DNA of 64,000 bases, taken from the NCBI GenBank assembly GCA_029263175.1, contig JAJCXZ010000087.1, positions 1-64,000 on the forward strand, in the 5' to 3' direction. Source of the DNA: Acidimicrobiales bacterium. GTDB lineage: Bacteria > Actinomycetota > Acidimicrobiia > Acidimicrobiales > Aldehydirespiratoraceae. A model generated the notes under the pieces. That model ran no database searches, had not been told where the DNA came from, and worked only from the letters and a program-made list of their open reading frames with translations. This document shows positions 38,094 to 46,731 of this stretch, piece after piece; position 1 is the stretch's first letter; the number at the start of each line of letters is the position of its first letter. The position numbers and the translations under genes were made by a program.

Positions 38094-38975
38094 ATGCGTA
38101 TTTCCCCTTTCACCCTGCTTTTCCGCGCTCTTGTTGCTCTCGTTGCCGTAGTGGTATTGGCCGCGGGCTGCAGTTCCGACAATGAACCGACCGATGCCGG
38201 CAGCGGCTCCGACGATTCGAGCGACGCTGAAACCTCGACCGACGACGATGGGTCAGATGACAGTGGGTCTGACGACGCCACGTCCGACGATGAGTCCACC
38301 GATGGTGACTCGGACATGGAAGAGGAAGATCCGGAGCCAGTGGCCGACATGTCAGCGAGCGTGGCCATCTACTGCGAGGCGAACGCGCTCAACGATGCCG
38401 CCGCCGACAACATCGACCCGGCCGACCCCGAGTCGGTTCGGAACTGGGTATTCAAGAGCCGGGATGCGCTTCGCGACGTCATTCCGCAGGCCCCCGAAGA
38501 GATCCGTGGCGACCTGGCGATCTTGTTCGAGGGTTTCGAACAGTTCATCGTGATCCTGGAGTCCTACGAGTTCGACTTCTTCGCCGCCCTTCCGGAGATC
38601 GAAGCGCTGACCGAGTCTCCGGCCCAGGCCGCAGCGGACGAGCACCTTGATGCCTGGGAAGCCGCGAACTGCCCAACCGGGTCAGTTGACACGGGTGAGG
38701 ACGCCGCGGGCGGAAGCGCCTTCGAGGACGCTTTGGCGACACCCGAGGTCTTCCTCGCGATGATCGAGAGTGAAGGCGGTCGCGAGTTGATCCTCGACGG
38801 AATGACCGAGGACGGCGACTTCACCCGCGACCAGGCCGAGTGTCTGATCGATCACCCGGACTTCCTCGAGTTCTTCGCCCTGATCGGCGGCGCACCGCCC
38901 TCGGCCGACATCATTCCGACGATCATCGGCGTCTTCACCGAGTGCGGGATCGATCTCCAGTCTCTCGGCGGCTGA
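38094..38975 (+). CDS. Secreted lipoprotein with acidic linker, function unknown
   Basis: This 293-residue precursor has a signal peptide with a 20-residue hydrophobic core and the lipobox VLAAGC, so Cys at about 26 should be lipidated. Residues about 27-85 are almost only Asp, Ser, Thr, Glu and Gly, a flexible acidic linker. The rest, about 200 residues, is helical and acidic with two Cys pairs (around IYCEAN/ANCPTG and AECLID/TECGID) that could form disulfides. I do not recognise the domain. TGAGG precedes the ATG closely. The stop overlaps the next gene (TGATG), so the two are co-translated. Confidence 0.82.
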   Translation: MRISPFTLLFRALVALVAVVVLAAGCSSDNEPTDAGSGSDDSSDAETSTDDDGSDDSGSDDATSDDESTDGDSDMEEEDPEPVADMSASVAIYCEANALNDAAADNIDPADPESVRNWVFKSRDALRDVIPQAPEEIRGDLAILFEGFEQFIVILESYEFDFFAALPEIEALTESPAQAAADEHLDAWEAANCPTGSVDTGEDAAGGSAFEDALATPEVFLAMIESEGGRELILDGMTEDGDFTRDQAECLIDHPDFLEFFALIGGAPPSADIIPTIIGVFTECGIDLQSLGG

Positions 38976-39862
38976 TGACTGATTGGATCCAGCTCTCGCA
39001 GCGAGCGGGCCTGGCCTGCCACGATCTCGTGGGCTGGATCCTCTTTGACCCTGTTGCGACCGAGAACTATGCCGCTCTCGGAATCCCCGAAGGGCGCGGC
39101 TACGTGGTGGCGTGCCGTACTGCTGCGCTCGGCGATGTGGAGCCGACGGTCGCTGCCGCAGCGTGCTATTCGATTCATCCGAACGTCGTCGAATTCGTGA
39201 TGAGTCTCTACCGAGGCGTCGCCGATGGGGAGTCGATCATGCAGGCTCGTGACAACGCGGTTCTTCCCGGCCTGGAATCGATCGACCCTGGTCTTGCTGG
39301 CCGGCTGGCGCCGATCGCTGTCGCCCTCTGGGCCGCGGTCGACTCCTTGTTTGCAGGCGCCCGACCGATGTTCGCCGCTCATCGCGGCCGGCCTCGCCTC
39401 GGCGATCTCGACCCCGCACTGTCCGCGTGGCTGGCCATCAACTGCCTGCGCGAGTTTCGGGGCGACAACCATTGGGCCCTGTGCGCAAGCGAGAGTCTGG
39501 AACCGGTCGAGGTCGGGTTGCTGCACACGGCAATGGTCTCAGCCGATGAGTATGAGCCGGAGTGGATCGCTCGGAGCCGCGGTGCCGGAGACGACGAGAT
39601 CACCGAGGCCTGGCAGCGACTCGAACTGCGTGGTTTCGCAGCCGATGGTGCGCTAACCGACGCCGGTCGCGAGTTCCGGCTCGCGTTGGAGACCCGTACC
39701 GACGTCCTGACTGCGCCAGCGTGGCAGGCATTCGGCGAGGATCTCACGATTGGATTGCTCGATCTGGTCGAGCCGCTCCACGATGCGTTCGTGGCGCGGA
39801 TCGATGCGACGGCAGGACCGAAGTGGATGCCTGCAGTACGTGGGCCGAACCGTCTCACCTAG
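38975..39862 (+). CDS. SCO6745 family protein (helix-turn-helix-like)
   Basis: This 295-residue protein matches the actinobacterial SCO6745 family: LACHDLVGWILFDPVATENYAALG near the N-terminus (read in pieces), the FRGDNHWALCA motif and a C-terminal winged-helix-like part with LRGFAADGALTDAGREF. The family is conserved and may bind DNA or a small ligand, but its function is not established to my knowledge. It starts one base into the stop of the lipoprotein gene and ends with a 4-base overlap with the convergent DJ-1-like gene. The long frame upstream of 38975 is a shadow. Confidence 0.82.
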   Translation: MTDWIQLSQRAGLACHDLVGWILFDPVATENYAALGIPEGRGYVVACRTAALGDVEPTVAAAACYSIHPNVVEFVMSLYRGVADGESIMQARDNAVLPGLESIDPGLAGRLAPIAVALWAAVDSLFAGARPMFAAHRGRPRLGDLDPALSAWLAINCLREFRGDNHWALCASESLEPVEVGLLHTAMVSADEYEPEWIARSRGAGDDEITEAWQRLELRGFAADGALTDAGREFRLALETRTDVLTAPAWQAFGEDLTIGLLDLVEPLHDAFVARIDATAGPKWMPAVRGPNRLT

Positions 39863-40482
39863 AAGACGGAGCTCGCTCGTTCCATGATCTCGGGCCCGGC
39901 CTTGGCGGGCGAGCCGCAATCGAATGGTGGAGCCGGGTCGTATTCGATGCCGAGTTGGATGGCCTGAGCGGCCTCATCGCCGGCGATCGTTGCGGCCAGT
40001 GAGAGGGCCATGTCGATGCCCGCTGAAACCCCTGCCGCGGTGACGACGTTGCCGTCCTGAACAGAGCGAGCGGTTACCGCTTCGGCGCCGTAGGCGGCAA
40101 GGAGATCCATTGCTGCCCAATGAGTGGTGGCCTGCTTCCCGTCGAGCAGGCCGGCCGCGCCCAAGATGAGGGAGCCGGTGCAGATCGAGGTTGTCCATGT
40201 GGCGGTGGAAGCCATTCGCCGCACCCAATCGAGGATCTCCTCGTCGGCCGCGGCGGCAAACGTGCCGGCGACGCCCCCAGGCACGACGAGCACGTCGCAT
40301 GAGTCGATGTCGGTCATGGCGTGGGTGGCGACAAGTCCGAGGGCACCCGTGTCGGCCATGACGGGGCCGCCGTCCTTGGAGACGGAGATGGGCTCGACTC
40401 CAGGGAGTCTCGACAACACATCGTGAGGCCCGATGATGTCGAGAGTGGTGAGTCCCTCGTAGAGAAAGAAGACAATGCGCAT
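39859..40482 (-). CDS. DJ-1/PfpI family protein
   Basis: This 207-residue protein has the DJ-1/PfpI fold, with the Cys nucleophile in TSICTGSLILGAAGLL and the elbow Glu in FFLYEGLTTLDIIGP. Members of this family include isonitrile hydratases, glyoxalases and regulators; the FLYEGLTTLDIIGP start is closest to isonitrile hydratase/ThiJ-like proteins, but I would not fix the reaction. There is no AraC-type domain. The gene starts at ATG 40482, 34 bases downstream of the palindromic terminator at 40516-40548, so it may have its own promoter there or depend on read-through. Confidence 0.86.
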   Translation of the reverse strand: MRIVFFLYEGLTTLDIIGPHDVLSRLPGVEPISVSKDGGPVMADTGALGLVATHAMTDIDSCDVLVVPGGVAGTFAAAADEEILDWVRRMASTATWTTSICTGSLILGAAGLLDGKQATTHWAAMDLLAAYGAEAVTARSVQDGNVVTAAGVSAGIDMALSLAATIAGDEAAQAIQLGIEYDPAPPFDCGSPAKAGPEIMERASSVF

Positions 40483-40515
40483 GACGCATGTTGGCTGGCG
40501 CGACCCGATTCCGCC

Positions 40516-40548
40516 AACGCACGCTGGGGTCTGTCCCCAGCGTGCGTT
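40516..40548 (-). terminator. Palindromic terminator, GGGGACAGACCCC core (site 3)
   Basis: A perfect 14-bp stem (AACGCACGCTGGGG at 40516-40529 with CCCCAGCGTGCGTT at 40535-40548) surrounds TCTGT. Read on the minus strand, the core is GGGGACAGACCCC, the same type as at sites 1 and 2. The TAA of the acyl-CoA dehydrogenase gene (40547-40549 on the minus strand) begins the stem. No U-tract follows. Confidence 0.7.
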
Positions 40549-41692
40549 AGCCGAGCACTTCCTTGGAGATGATGGTCTTCATGATTTCGGAGGTGCCGCC
40601 GTAGATCGTGGCGACGCGAGCATCGGCGTAGGCGACGCCGATGGGGTACTCGCTCATGTAGCCGTAGCCCCCGAACAGCTGGAGACAGCGATCGGTCACC
40701 CGGTGCTGCAACTCGGATCCCCACAACTTGGCCTTGGCCGCCCCGGCGGCGGTGAGCTCGCCAGCGTTGTGCTTCATGACGCAATCGTCGATGAACGGCC
40801 GACTCACGGCCAGCTCCGTCTCGACCTCGGCCAACACGAACTTCGTGTTCTGGAACGATGCAATGGGTTGACCGAACGCGGTGCGCTCCTTCACATACTC
40901 GATCGTCCAATCGAGGGCTGCTTGGGCGACGGCAACCCCGGTGACGCCGATCGACAACCGCTCCTGGGCGAGGTTGAACGACAGGTAGTCCATGCCTTTG
41001 CCTTCATCGCCGAGCAGGTTCGCCTTCGGCACGCGCACGTCGCTGAAGAACAGTTCTGCCGTGTCGGCGCTCTTCTGGCCGATCTTGTCGAGGTTGCGGC
41101 CGCGCTCGAATCCGGGCATCCCGCGCTCGACAACGAGTAGTGAGATTCCCCCGCGCCCCGCGTCGGGATCCGTACGGCACACGACCACCACGAGGTCGGA
41201 GTTGATGCCGTTGGTGATGAAGGTCTTGGCGCCGTTGACGATGTACTCGTCGCCGTCTGCGATCGCGGTGGTCTGGATGCCGGCGAGGTCTGACCCCGTC
41301 CCCGGTTCGGTCATCGCCACGGCGACGATCAGTTCGCCGGCAGTCATCCCCGGCAGCCAGCGCTCGGCCTGCTCTTCGTTGCAGTACTCGGCGAAGTAGG
41401 GCCCGACGATGTCGTTGACGAGGCTCATGCCGTTGCCGGCGCCGCCGAGGCCCGCGTATGCGAGTTCTTCATCAATCACCGCGTTGAAGCGGAAGTCGGT
41501 ACTACCACCGCCGCCATGGGCTTCGGGCAGATTGAACCCGACGAAACCATGACTGGCGGCATCCGCGTAGATCTTCCGATCCATGATGCCGGCCTTCTCC
41601 CACTCCTCGAAGTGGGGAACCATCTCCGCGGCGATGAATGATCGGAAACTTTCGCGGAACAGATCGTGCGTGTCGTCGTAGATGCGGGCCAT
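40547..41692 (-). CDS. Acyl-CoA dehydrogenase, LCAD-like
   Basis: This FAD enzyme oxidises acyl-CoA to trans-2-enoyl-CoA and passes electrons to ETF. The 381-residue protein has AVAMTEPGTGSDLAGIQTTA (FAD/substrate loop), LFGGYGYMSEYPI and the C-terminal YGGTSEIMKTII. At the position where medium-chain enzymes carry the catalytic Glu (YEGT), this one has Gly, as in long-chain and isovaleryl types, where the base sits on an earlier helix. I chose ATG 41692 with GGAG upstream; a GTG at 41731 overlapping the upstream stop is the alternative. The terminator follows directly. Confidence 0.93.
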   Translation of the reverse strand: MARIYDDTHDLFRESFRSFIAAEMVPHFEEWEKAGIMDRKIYADAASHGFVGFNLPEAHGGGGSTDFRFNAVIDEELAYAGLGGAGNGMSLVNDIVGPYFAEYCNEEQAERWLPGMTAGELIVAVAMTEPGTGSDLAGIQTTAIADGDEYIVNGAKTFITNGINSDLVVVVCRTDPDAGRGGISLLVVERGMPGFERGRNLDKIGQKSADTAELFFSDVRVPKANLLGDEGKGMDYLSFNLAQERLSIGVTGVAVAQAALDWTIEYVKERTAFGQPIASFQNTKFVLAEVETELAVSRPFIDDCVMKHNAGELTAAGAAKAKLWGSELQHRVTDRCLQLFGGYGYMSEYPIGVAYADARVATIYGGTSEIMKTIISKEVLG

Positions 41693-41727
41693 GTTCTCGA
41701 GATCTCCGGATCGGTTCTGTGGCGAGG

Positions 41728-42924
41728 TCACCCTCCGGTGGTGGACCAGTGCCAGGGTTCGCTCGGCAGGTTGTAGAAGCCGTAGTCCGGCGCAATCCGG
41801 GCCAGCGCTCGGAAGACATCGCCGTCACGGCTGCGAAGGACTCGCCCGTTGTAGGTGATGTCGATTGCCAACCCCAACTCGTGCTGTGACAGACCGGGCC
41901 GCGCTGTCGGCGGACGACACTGCCGCGCCGGCATCTCCCAGATGGCGTACTCCGACGTGCCGCAGTTGGCGCGGCGCAGCCGGATTTGGCTTTCGATGCT
42001 TCGGTAGCCGCCGCCGCCAAGGGTGAAGCCCTCGGCGGCCATGGCGGCGAGCAATCCTTCGACCTGGTCAGCAATCAGTACGTTGACCACGATGCCGCGC
42101 ACCGTCGTCACCTCGATATCGGTGCCGGAAGGCAACGTGATGCTCCCACCGGAACCTGGCCGCGATGCGATCGCGTCGGCGATCTTCTGCTCTTCGACGC
42201 GGATCTCCTGGGCGAGCTGGGCATCGAGCGATTCGAGCGCGGCGACTTCGCTGAGCCGACTCTCCAGTCGCAGCTCGATCTCGAGCAGGATCGCCTCTTG
42301 GCGCTGGAGAGCGGCATCGAGCTCGTTGAAGCGGAGCTCAACTTCGACTCGGCGCGCTTCGGCCTCGACCGATGCCTCTGCTGCGATGATTCGCTGCTGT
42401 TCGAGTTCGGCATCGATCGAGCGAAGGCGGTCGAGTTCTTCGAGGCCGGTGCCGGTGCCGTACTCGACAAGGGTCTCTTCGCGAGTGGCGGCCCACGGGT
42501 CTGCGGCAAACGCCTCGAGGTCACCCGTGCCCTGAAAGGAAACATAGGAGTCGACGGCGGCTCGACGTAGTAGCTCGCGCGCGCCGATCTGCTCGGCTTC
42601 CAGGTCGGCGATGGCCCGTTCGGCTTCGGCCTGAATGGTTTCGGCTTCCAGCACCGATCGTTGAGCGGCTTCGATCGCAGCCTGTTGCGCATCCACGCCG
42701 GCCTGGAGGGCAACGATGGCCTCTGCCAGCGAATCTGCGTCCTCGGTGATGGCGTCCACTTCAGCTGCAAGATCAGCGGCCTCTTCCTGGACCTTCTTCC
42801 GCTCTTCGCGCAGTTCGCCCGGTGTCTGAGCCGACGCGATCGCGCTCACGGACGCGAGCAAGCCCAGGAGAGCGAGAGCTGCGGCCGCTCGGCGGCGGAG
42901 AGGAGTAAGAAGGGCAGGGCGCAC
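41728..42924 (-). CDS. Exported coiled-coil D-Ala-D-Ala carboxypeptidase-like protein (VanY/M15)
   Basis: This 398-residue secreted protein combines a signal peptide (hydrophobic LALLGLLASVSAIASAQT), about 240 residues of heptad-rich coiled coil in two blocks, and a C-terminal M15B/VanY peptidase domain. The Zn-binding motif SQHELGLAIDI and the closing EPWHWS, which carries the catalytic Glu and the third Zn ligand, are both present. A long coiled coil before a peptidoglycan hydrolase recalls EnvC, PcsB and RipC, where the coil controls the enzyme at the septum. Here the catalytic domain is an M15 peptidase rather than LytM or NlpC. The start is GTG at 42924. Role in cell-wall remodelling is inference. 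Confidence 0.9.
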   Translation of the reverse strand: MRPALLTPLRRRAAAALALLGLLASVSAIASAQTPGELREERKKVQEEAADLAAEVDAITEDADSLAEAIVALQAGVDAQQAAIEAAQRSVLEAETIQAEAERAIADLEAEQIGARELLRRAAVDSYVSFQGTGDLEAFAADPWAATREETLVEYGTGTGLEELDRLRSIDAELEQQRIIAAEASVEAEARRVEVELRFNELDAALQRQEAILLEIELRLESRLSEVAALESLDAQLAQEIRVEEQKIADAIASRPGSGGSITLPSGTDIEVTTVRGIVVNVLIADQVEGLLAAMAAEGFTLGGGGYRSIESQIRLRRANCGTSEYAIWEMPARQCRPPTARPGLSQHELGLAIDITYNGRVLRSRDGDVFRALARIAPDYGFYNLPSEPWHWSTTGG

Positions 42925-42969
42925 GTCGTCACAGAATCGTAATGAACAACGGCAGAGGGTAGCCGTCGG

Positions 42970-43752
42970 CTAGTCGTTTTTACAGGTGAGACCACCATCA
43001 ACCGGAATGATCGCTCCCGTGATGTAGCTCGCTGACGGCAGGGCCAAGCTCAACACCATGTGTGCGACCTCTTCTGGATCGCCGTAGCGGCGCAGCGCAG
43101 TGCGGCGGCGCGCGTAGGTGTCCTTCATGTCGTCGGGGATCTGCTCGGTGATGCCCGTATGGATCGGTCCGGGGCAGATTGCGTTCACGGTGATGCCATC
43201 GACGCCGAGCATGACCGCGAGCGAACGGGTGAGTCCCACCACCCCGTGCTTGGCCGCGGTGTAGGGCGTGGCGCCGCGCTGAGCGGTGATCCCCTCGGTG
43301 GACGCGATGTTGATCACGCGGGCGCAGTCGCTGGCCCGGAGATCGTCGAGGCAGGCCCGCACGATGCGTTGGTGAGGAGTGAGGAGTACGTCGAACGCGG
43401 CGTGCCATACGTCATCGAAGTCCGGCGCATCGATCGCGCTGCCGAACGGGGCGCCGGCGTTGTTGACGATGATGTCGACGGGGCCGAGTTCGGCGCGCAC
43501 CTCGTCGAGCACCGTATGGATCCGATCGTTGTCGGTGACGTCGAGCACCCACCCGTGGGCAGTGCCTCCTGCGGCGCGGATCTCGTCGACCACCGCGGCC
43601 ACCCGGTCCGCGCCCAGATCGGTGACGGCGACCTTGGCCCCTTCGTCAGCGAAGAGGCGGGCTTCTGCTCGACCCATTCCCGAAGCGGCACCGGTGATGA
43701 ATACCACTCTGTCCGCGACGGATCGGCTGAGTTGGCTGAGACGTTCGGTCAT
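42970..43752 (-). CDS. SDR family NAD(P)-dependent oxidoreductase
   Basis: This classical short-chain dehydrogenase of 260 residues has the cofactor motif TGAASGMG near 20-27, NNAG near 92, the catalytic Ser in NIASTEG and the Tyr/Lys pair in YTAAK. The Asp at the end of the second strand (VAVTDLG) favours NAD(H) over NADP(H). The C-terminus ends ITGAIIPVDGGLTCKND, typical for the family. It is divergent from the luciferase-like gene at 43785 with 32 bases between. The substrate is unknown. Confidence 0.92.
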   Translation of the reverse strand: MTERLSQLSRSVADRVVFITGAASGMGRAEARLFADEGAKVAVTDLGADRVAAVVDEIRAAGGTAHGWVLDVTDNDRIHTVLDEVRAELGPVDIIVNNAGAPFGSAIDAPDFDDVWHAAFDVLLTPHQRIVRACLDDLRASDCARVINIASTEGITAQRGATPYTAAKHGVVGLTRSLAVMLGVDGITVNAICPGPIHTGITEQIPDDMKDTYARRRTALRRYGDPEEVAHMVLSLALPSASYITGAIIPVDGGLTCKND

Positions 43753-43784
43753 GGCTCGACCGTATCCGCACTACGTTCGCGCAG

Positions 43785-44792
43785 ATGCAGCTGGGACTGA
43801 TCTGGGGCTACTGGGGGCGCTCGATGCCGGCCGACTTCGTGGAGATCACGGTGGCCGCGGAGGAGGCGGGATTCGATGCCGTTTTCTCGGCCGAGTCGTG
43901 GGGGAGCGATGCGTTCACGCCTCTGGCGCTTCTCGCTGCGCACACCGAACGCATCAAACTCGGCACGGCGGTCGTGCAGCTATCGGCTCGGACGCCGGCG
44001 GCCACCGCAATGCACGCAGTCACGCTTGATCAGATCTCCGACGGTCGGCTCATCCTGGGCCTCGGCGTGTCGAGCCCGCAGGTGGTCGAAGGGTGGTACG
44101 GGACGCCGTCTCGCAGACCTCTCGCCCGTACTCGCGAGTATGTGGAGATCCTGCGGCGAGTCTTTCGACGCGAGGCTCCGCTCGAGTTCACGGGGGAGCA
44201 CTACCAGTTGCCCTATGCCGGCGATGGCGCCGAGGGACTGGGCAAGCCGCTGAAGATCATGACCCATCCGCGGCGAGAGATTCCGATCTGGATCGGCGCG
44301 GAGGGACCGAAGAATGTTGCCCAGACGTGCGAGATAGCGGACGGCTGGTTCCCGCTCTACTACTCCCCGTGGCGCGCCGAGGTGTATCACGATCAGATCA
44401 AGGATCGGCCGCTCGGATTCGAGATCTCGGTGAATGTCACCATGCAGGTCACCGACGACGTCGCCGCCGCACTCCAGTCGGTACGGGCAACTCTTGCGCT
44501 CTACATCGGCGGCATGGGGGCGAACGGTCAGAACTACCACACGGCACTGATGGCTCGGATGGGGTTCGAAGAGGCTGCGCTCGAGATCCAGGAGCTGTTC
44601 CTCGATGGCCGACATGAAGAGGCAGTCGCAGCGGTGCCGGTCGAGTTCGCGGATGAGCTCTCGTTGGTCGGCTCGGTAGATCGGATAAAGGATCGCCTTC
44701 AGGCCTGGGAGGAGAGTGCGGTCACCATGATCAACGTGCGCCCACGGTCGATCAGCGAGCTGCGCCAGATCGCCGAACTCGTGAAGGGCTGA
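43785..44792 (+). CDS. Luciferase-like (LLM) F420/FMN-dependent oxidoreductase
   Basis: This 335-residue TIM-barrel protein of the bacterial luciferase superfamily starts MQLGLIWGYWG, with EEAGFDAVFSAESWGSDAFT, RIKLGTAVVQLSARTP and GRLILGLGVSSPQVVEGWYG, all typical for the F420-dependent LLM class in actinobacteria. It would use reduced F420 or FMN for hydride transfer on an unknown substrate. The start is an ATG only 32 bases from the divergent SDR gene. The 72-base gap to the next gene contains inverted repeats likely to regulate the SufR-like operon. Confidence 0.9.
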   Translation: MQLGLIWGYWGRSMPADFVEITVAAEEAGFDAVFSAESWGSDAFTPLALLAAHTERIKLGTAVVQLSARTPAATAMHAVTLDQISDGRLILGLGVSSPQVVEGWYGTPSRRPLARTREYVEILRRVFRREAPLEFTGEHYQLPYAGDGAEGLGKPLKIMTHPRREIPIWIGAEGPKNVAQTCEIADGWFPLYYSPWRAEVYHDQIKDRPLGFEISVNVTMQVTDDVAAALQSVRATLALYIGGMGANGQNYHTALMARMGFEEAALEIQELFLDGRHEEAVAAVPVEFADELSLVGSVDRIKDRLQAWEESAVTMINVRPRSISELRQIAELVKG

Positions 44793-44817
44793 CGGCGGTC
44801 GATGTTCGCGGGCTCTC

Positions 44818-44852
44818 GCCAATAGAGCAAGGACTTTCTTGGCAAATATTGC
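44818..44852 (+). promoter_or_regulatory. Inverted repeats upstream of the SufR-like regulator gene
   Basis: GCCAA (44818-44822) is inverted as TTGGC (44839-44843), and GCAAATATTGC (44842-44852) is a near-palindrome ending 12 bases before the ATG. The stretch is AT-rich compared with its surroundings. Autoregulation by the encoded Fe-S regulator is the simplest explanation; this is inference from position. Confidence 0.4.
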
Positions 44853-44864
44853 TATCGTGGATGC

Positions 44865-45503
44865 ATGACCGACTCCCCACTGGGGCCAGCACAGCGTCGC
44901 ATCGTTGACCACCTCAAACGGGTCGGGGCGTGCACCACCGGCGACCTGGCCAGTGCGCTCGATGTGACCACTCAGGCGGTCCGGCCGCCGCTGGCTGAGC
45001 TCGAGGCCAAGGGGCTTGTGGGGGCCGAACCGGTGTCAACCGGAGTCCGCGGCCGCCCGCCACTTGGCTGGGCGCTCACTCCGATCGCCATCGACCTCTT
45101 CCCCGATCGCCACCGGGATCTCACCGTCGAACTGCTCGACGCGATGAAGTCTGCGTTGGGTGATGACGCGTTGGAGCGTGTGCTCCTCGAGCGTGATCGC
45201 TCGCAACTCGCCGCGGTCGAAGCCGAGATGCCAAAGGGCGCGGATATCGCCACCCGGGTCGAGGTTCTTGCCGCGGCGCGAACCCGACAGGGATACATGG
45301 CCGAGGTCGTCGACGACGGAGACTCGGTCCTTCTCGTCGAGCATCACTGTCCGGTCTGTGCTGCCGCCACCACGTGCCAGGGATTGTGCGCCAACGAACT
45401 CGAACTCTTCCGCGCGGTGATGGGTTCCGCCGCCCAAGTCGAGCGCACACAGCACCTACTGTCCGGTGGAGATCGCTGCGTGTACCGCATACGGACGCGC
45501 TGA
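44865..45503 (+). CDS. SufR-like Fe-S cluster transcriptional regulator
   Basis: This 212-residue protein has an N-terminal winged helix (ACTTGDLASALDVTTQAVR), a Gly-Arg-rich wing (VRGRPPLGWALT), and a C-terminal Cys-rich region. HHCPVCAAATTC is followed by QGLC; the first and last Cys of this stretch are separated by 12 residues, as in SufR (C-x12-C), and a further Cys appears 30 residues later in GDRCVYRI. SufR binds an Fe-S cluster through such cysteines and represses the suf operon. No suf genes occur here, so it is likely a paralogue controlling the genes that follow. The stop overlaps the CRP-like gene (TGATG). Confidence 0.85.
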   Translation: MTDSPLGPAQRRIVDHLKRVGACTTGDLASALDVTTQAVRPPLAELEAKGLVGAEPVSTGVRGRPPLGWALTPIAIDLFPDRHRDLTVELLDAMKSALGDDALERVLLERDRSQLAAVEAEMPKGADIATRVEVLAAARTRQGYMAEVVDDGDSVLLVEHHCPVCAAATTCQGLCANELELFRAVMGSAAQVERTQHLLSGGDRCVYRIRTR

Positions 45504-46138
45504 TGGTCACCAGCGCCCACTCGCGCATCGTTGATTTGGGTGCTCGCATCAAGCGGCCAGCGGGCTCCATGCTGTTCAGCGAAGGCGAACGCTCAACCAG
45601 CGTCTACGCAGTGGTGGCCGGAAGGATCCGGATCGATGTGTCAACCCCCACTGGCGGCCGACTCGTCATCGCGGTCAAGGAGGAGGGCGAGATCTTCGGC
45701 GAGTTCGGAGCAATCGATGGCGGCCCGCGCGCCGGTCCCGCTACTGCCATCAGCGAGGTCGAGCTCGTACGGGTCGACGCGGCAACGTTCCTCGAAATCG
45801 TTTCGACCAGCCCCGAGCTCAGCATCGCAATGCTGGAAGCGTTCAGCCGACAGCTGCGCGCTGCAGTTGCACGCACCACCGCGCGCAACAGCTACGACAC
45901 CACCGGCCGGCTCGTTCACCGACTGATCGAGCTGAGCGAACGCCATCGTCATCACCACCGCGACGCGACAGTGATCCATCTCGACCTCACCCAAGGGGAT
46001 CTCGCCGGGTGGATCGGCGCCACGCGAGAGGCCACTGCCCGATCGCTACGTACGCTCCGCGAGTCCGGATGTTTGGTGACGGGCCGAGGTCGCGTCACCA
46101 TCATCGACCTCGACGCGTTGAAGGAGATCGGCGAGTGA
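45503..46138 (+). CDS. CRP/FNR family transcriptional regulator
   Basis: This 211-residue regulator has an N-terminal cyclic-nucleotide-binding fold (GSMLFSEGERSTSVYAVVAGRI in pieces; GEIFGEFGAIDGGPRAGPATA as the phosphate-binding cassette) and a C-terminal helix-turn-helix TQGDLAGWIGATREATARSL. The cassette keeps an Arg but reads PRAGPA where cAMP binders usually have a shorter RSA/RTA, so ligand binding may differ. There are no FNR-type cysteines. The ATG at 45503 shares a base with the preceding stop, and the gene overlaps the next (GTGA). Being sandwiched between a SufR-like regulator and metabolic genes suggests the two regulators act on the same operon. Confidence 0.9.
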   Translation: MVTSAHSRIVDLGARIKRPAGSMLFSEGERSTSVYAVVAGRIRIDVSTPTGGRLVIAVKEEGEIFGEFGAIDGGPRAGPATAISEVELVRVDAATFLEIVSTSPELSIAMLEAFSRQLRAAVARTTARNSYDTTGRLVHRLIELSERHRHHHRDATVIHLDLTQGDLAGWIGATREATARSLRTLRESGCLVTGRGRVTIIDLDALKEIGE

Positions 46139-46731
46139 GCCGTTGGAACGAACGAAACGATGTCGCGCGGGGCGATGACTACGACGCTCAGTGGAAAGCT
46201 CTCGCCGCCGCCGGTGAGTCGATTCACGGCGAGGCCGACCTCGTGTCGTCCCTCCTCGCAGGCCATGCCGGTGCCGCGGTACTCGACGCAGGCTGTGGCA
46301 CGGGCCGAGTCGCGATCGAGCTGGCCGAGCGGGGATTCGACGTTGTCGGCACCGACCTCGATCCGGGAATGCTCGATACCGCAAAGGAAAAGGCCGGCAG
46401 CGTCGACTGGGTGCTCGGCGATCTGGTGGACGTCGAACTCGGTCGAGACTTCGACCTCATCGCGATGCCCGGCAACGTGATGATCTTCGTGGCGCCGGGC
46501 ACCGAGGGTCGTGTGCTCAGCAACCTCACTCGTCACCTGCGCCCCGGCGGACTACTCGTGGCCGGGTTCCAACACGGTGGTGGCAAGTTGTCGCTGGCCG
46601 ACTACGACATGCTCGCTGCCGCATCGGGGTTGTCGCTCGTCGATCGTTGGTCGACCTGGGATCGAGAGCCGTACGGTGCGGGTGACTACGCCGTCTCGCT
46701 GCATGAGCGGCAACCTGACACACTCGGCTGA
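46135..46731 (+). CDS. SAM-dependent class I methyltransferase
   Basis: This 198-residue methyltransferase has motif I VLDAGCGTGRVAIEL near 45-60, an acidic residue in DVVGTDLDPGML and motif III/IV in DFDLIAMPGNVMIF. The N-terminus SRWNERNDVARGDDYDAQW is like that of small-molecule methyltransferases of actinobacteria. The start is GTG at 46135 in a 4-base overlap with the CRP-like gene, and the stop overlaps the SDR start. The substrate is unknown. Confidence 0.88.
   Translation: MSRWNERNDVARGDDYDAQWKALAAAGESIHGEADLVSSLLAGHAGAAVLDAGCGTGRVAIELAERGFDVVGTDLDPGMLDTAKEKAGSVDWVLGDLVDVELGRDFDLIAMPGNVMIFVAPGTEGRVLSNLTRHLRPGGLLVAGFQHGGGKLSLADYDMLAAASGLSLVDRWSTWDREPYGAGDYAVSLHERQPDTLG

Noticed and set aside
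38024-38368. N-terminal extension of the MaoC-like gene (Ser-rich)
   Set aside because: It is antisense to the acidic lipoprotein gene, low-complexity, and the conserved domain begins just after the GTG at 38023.
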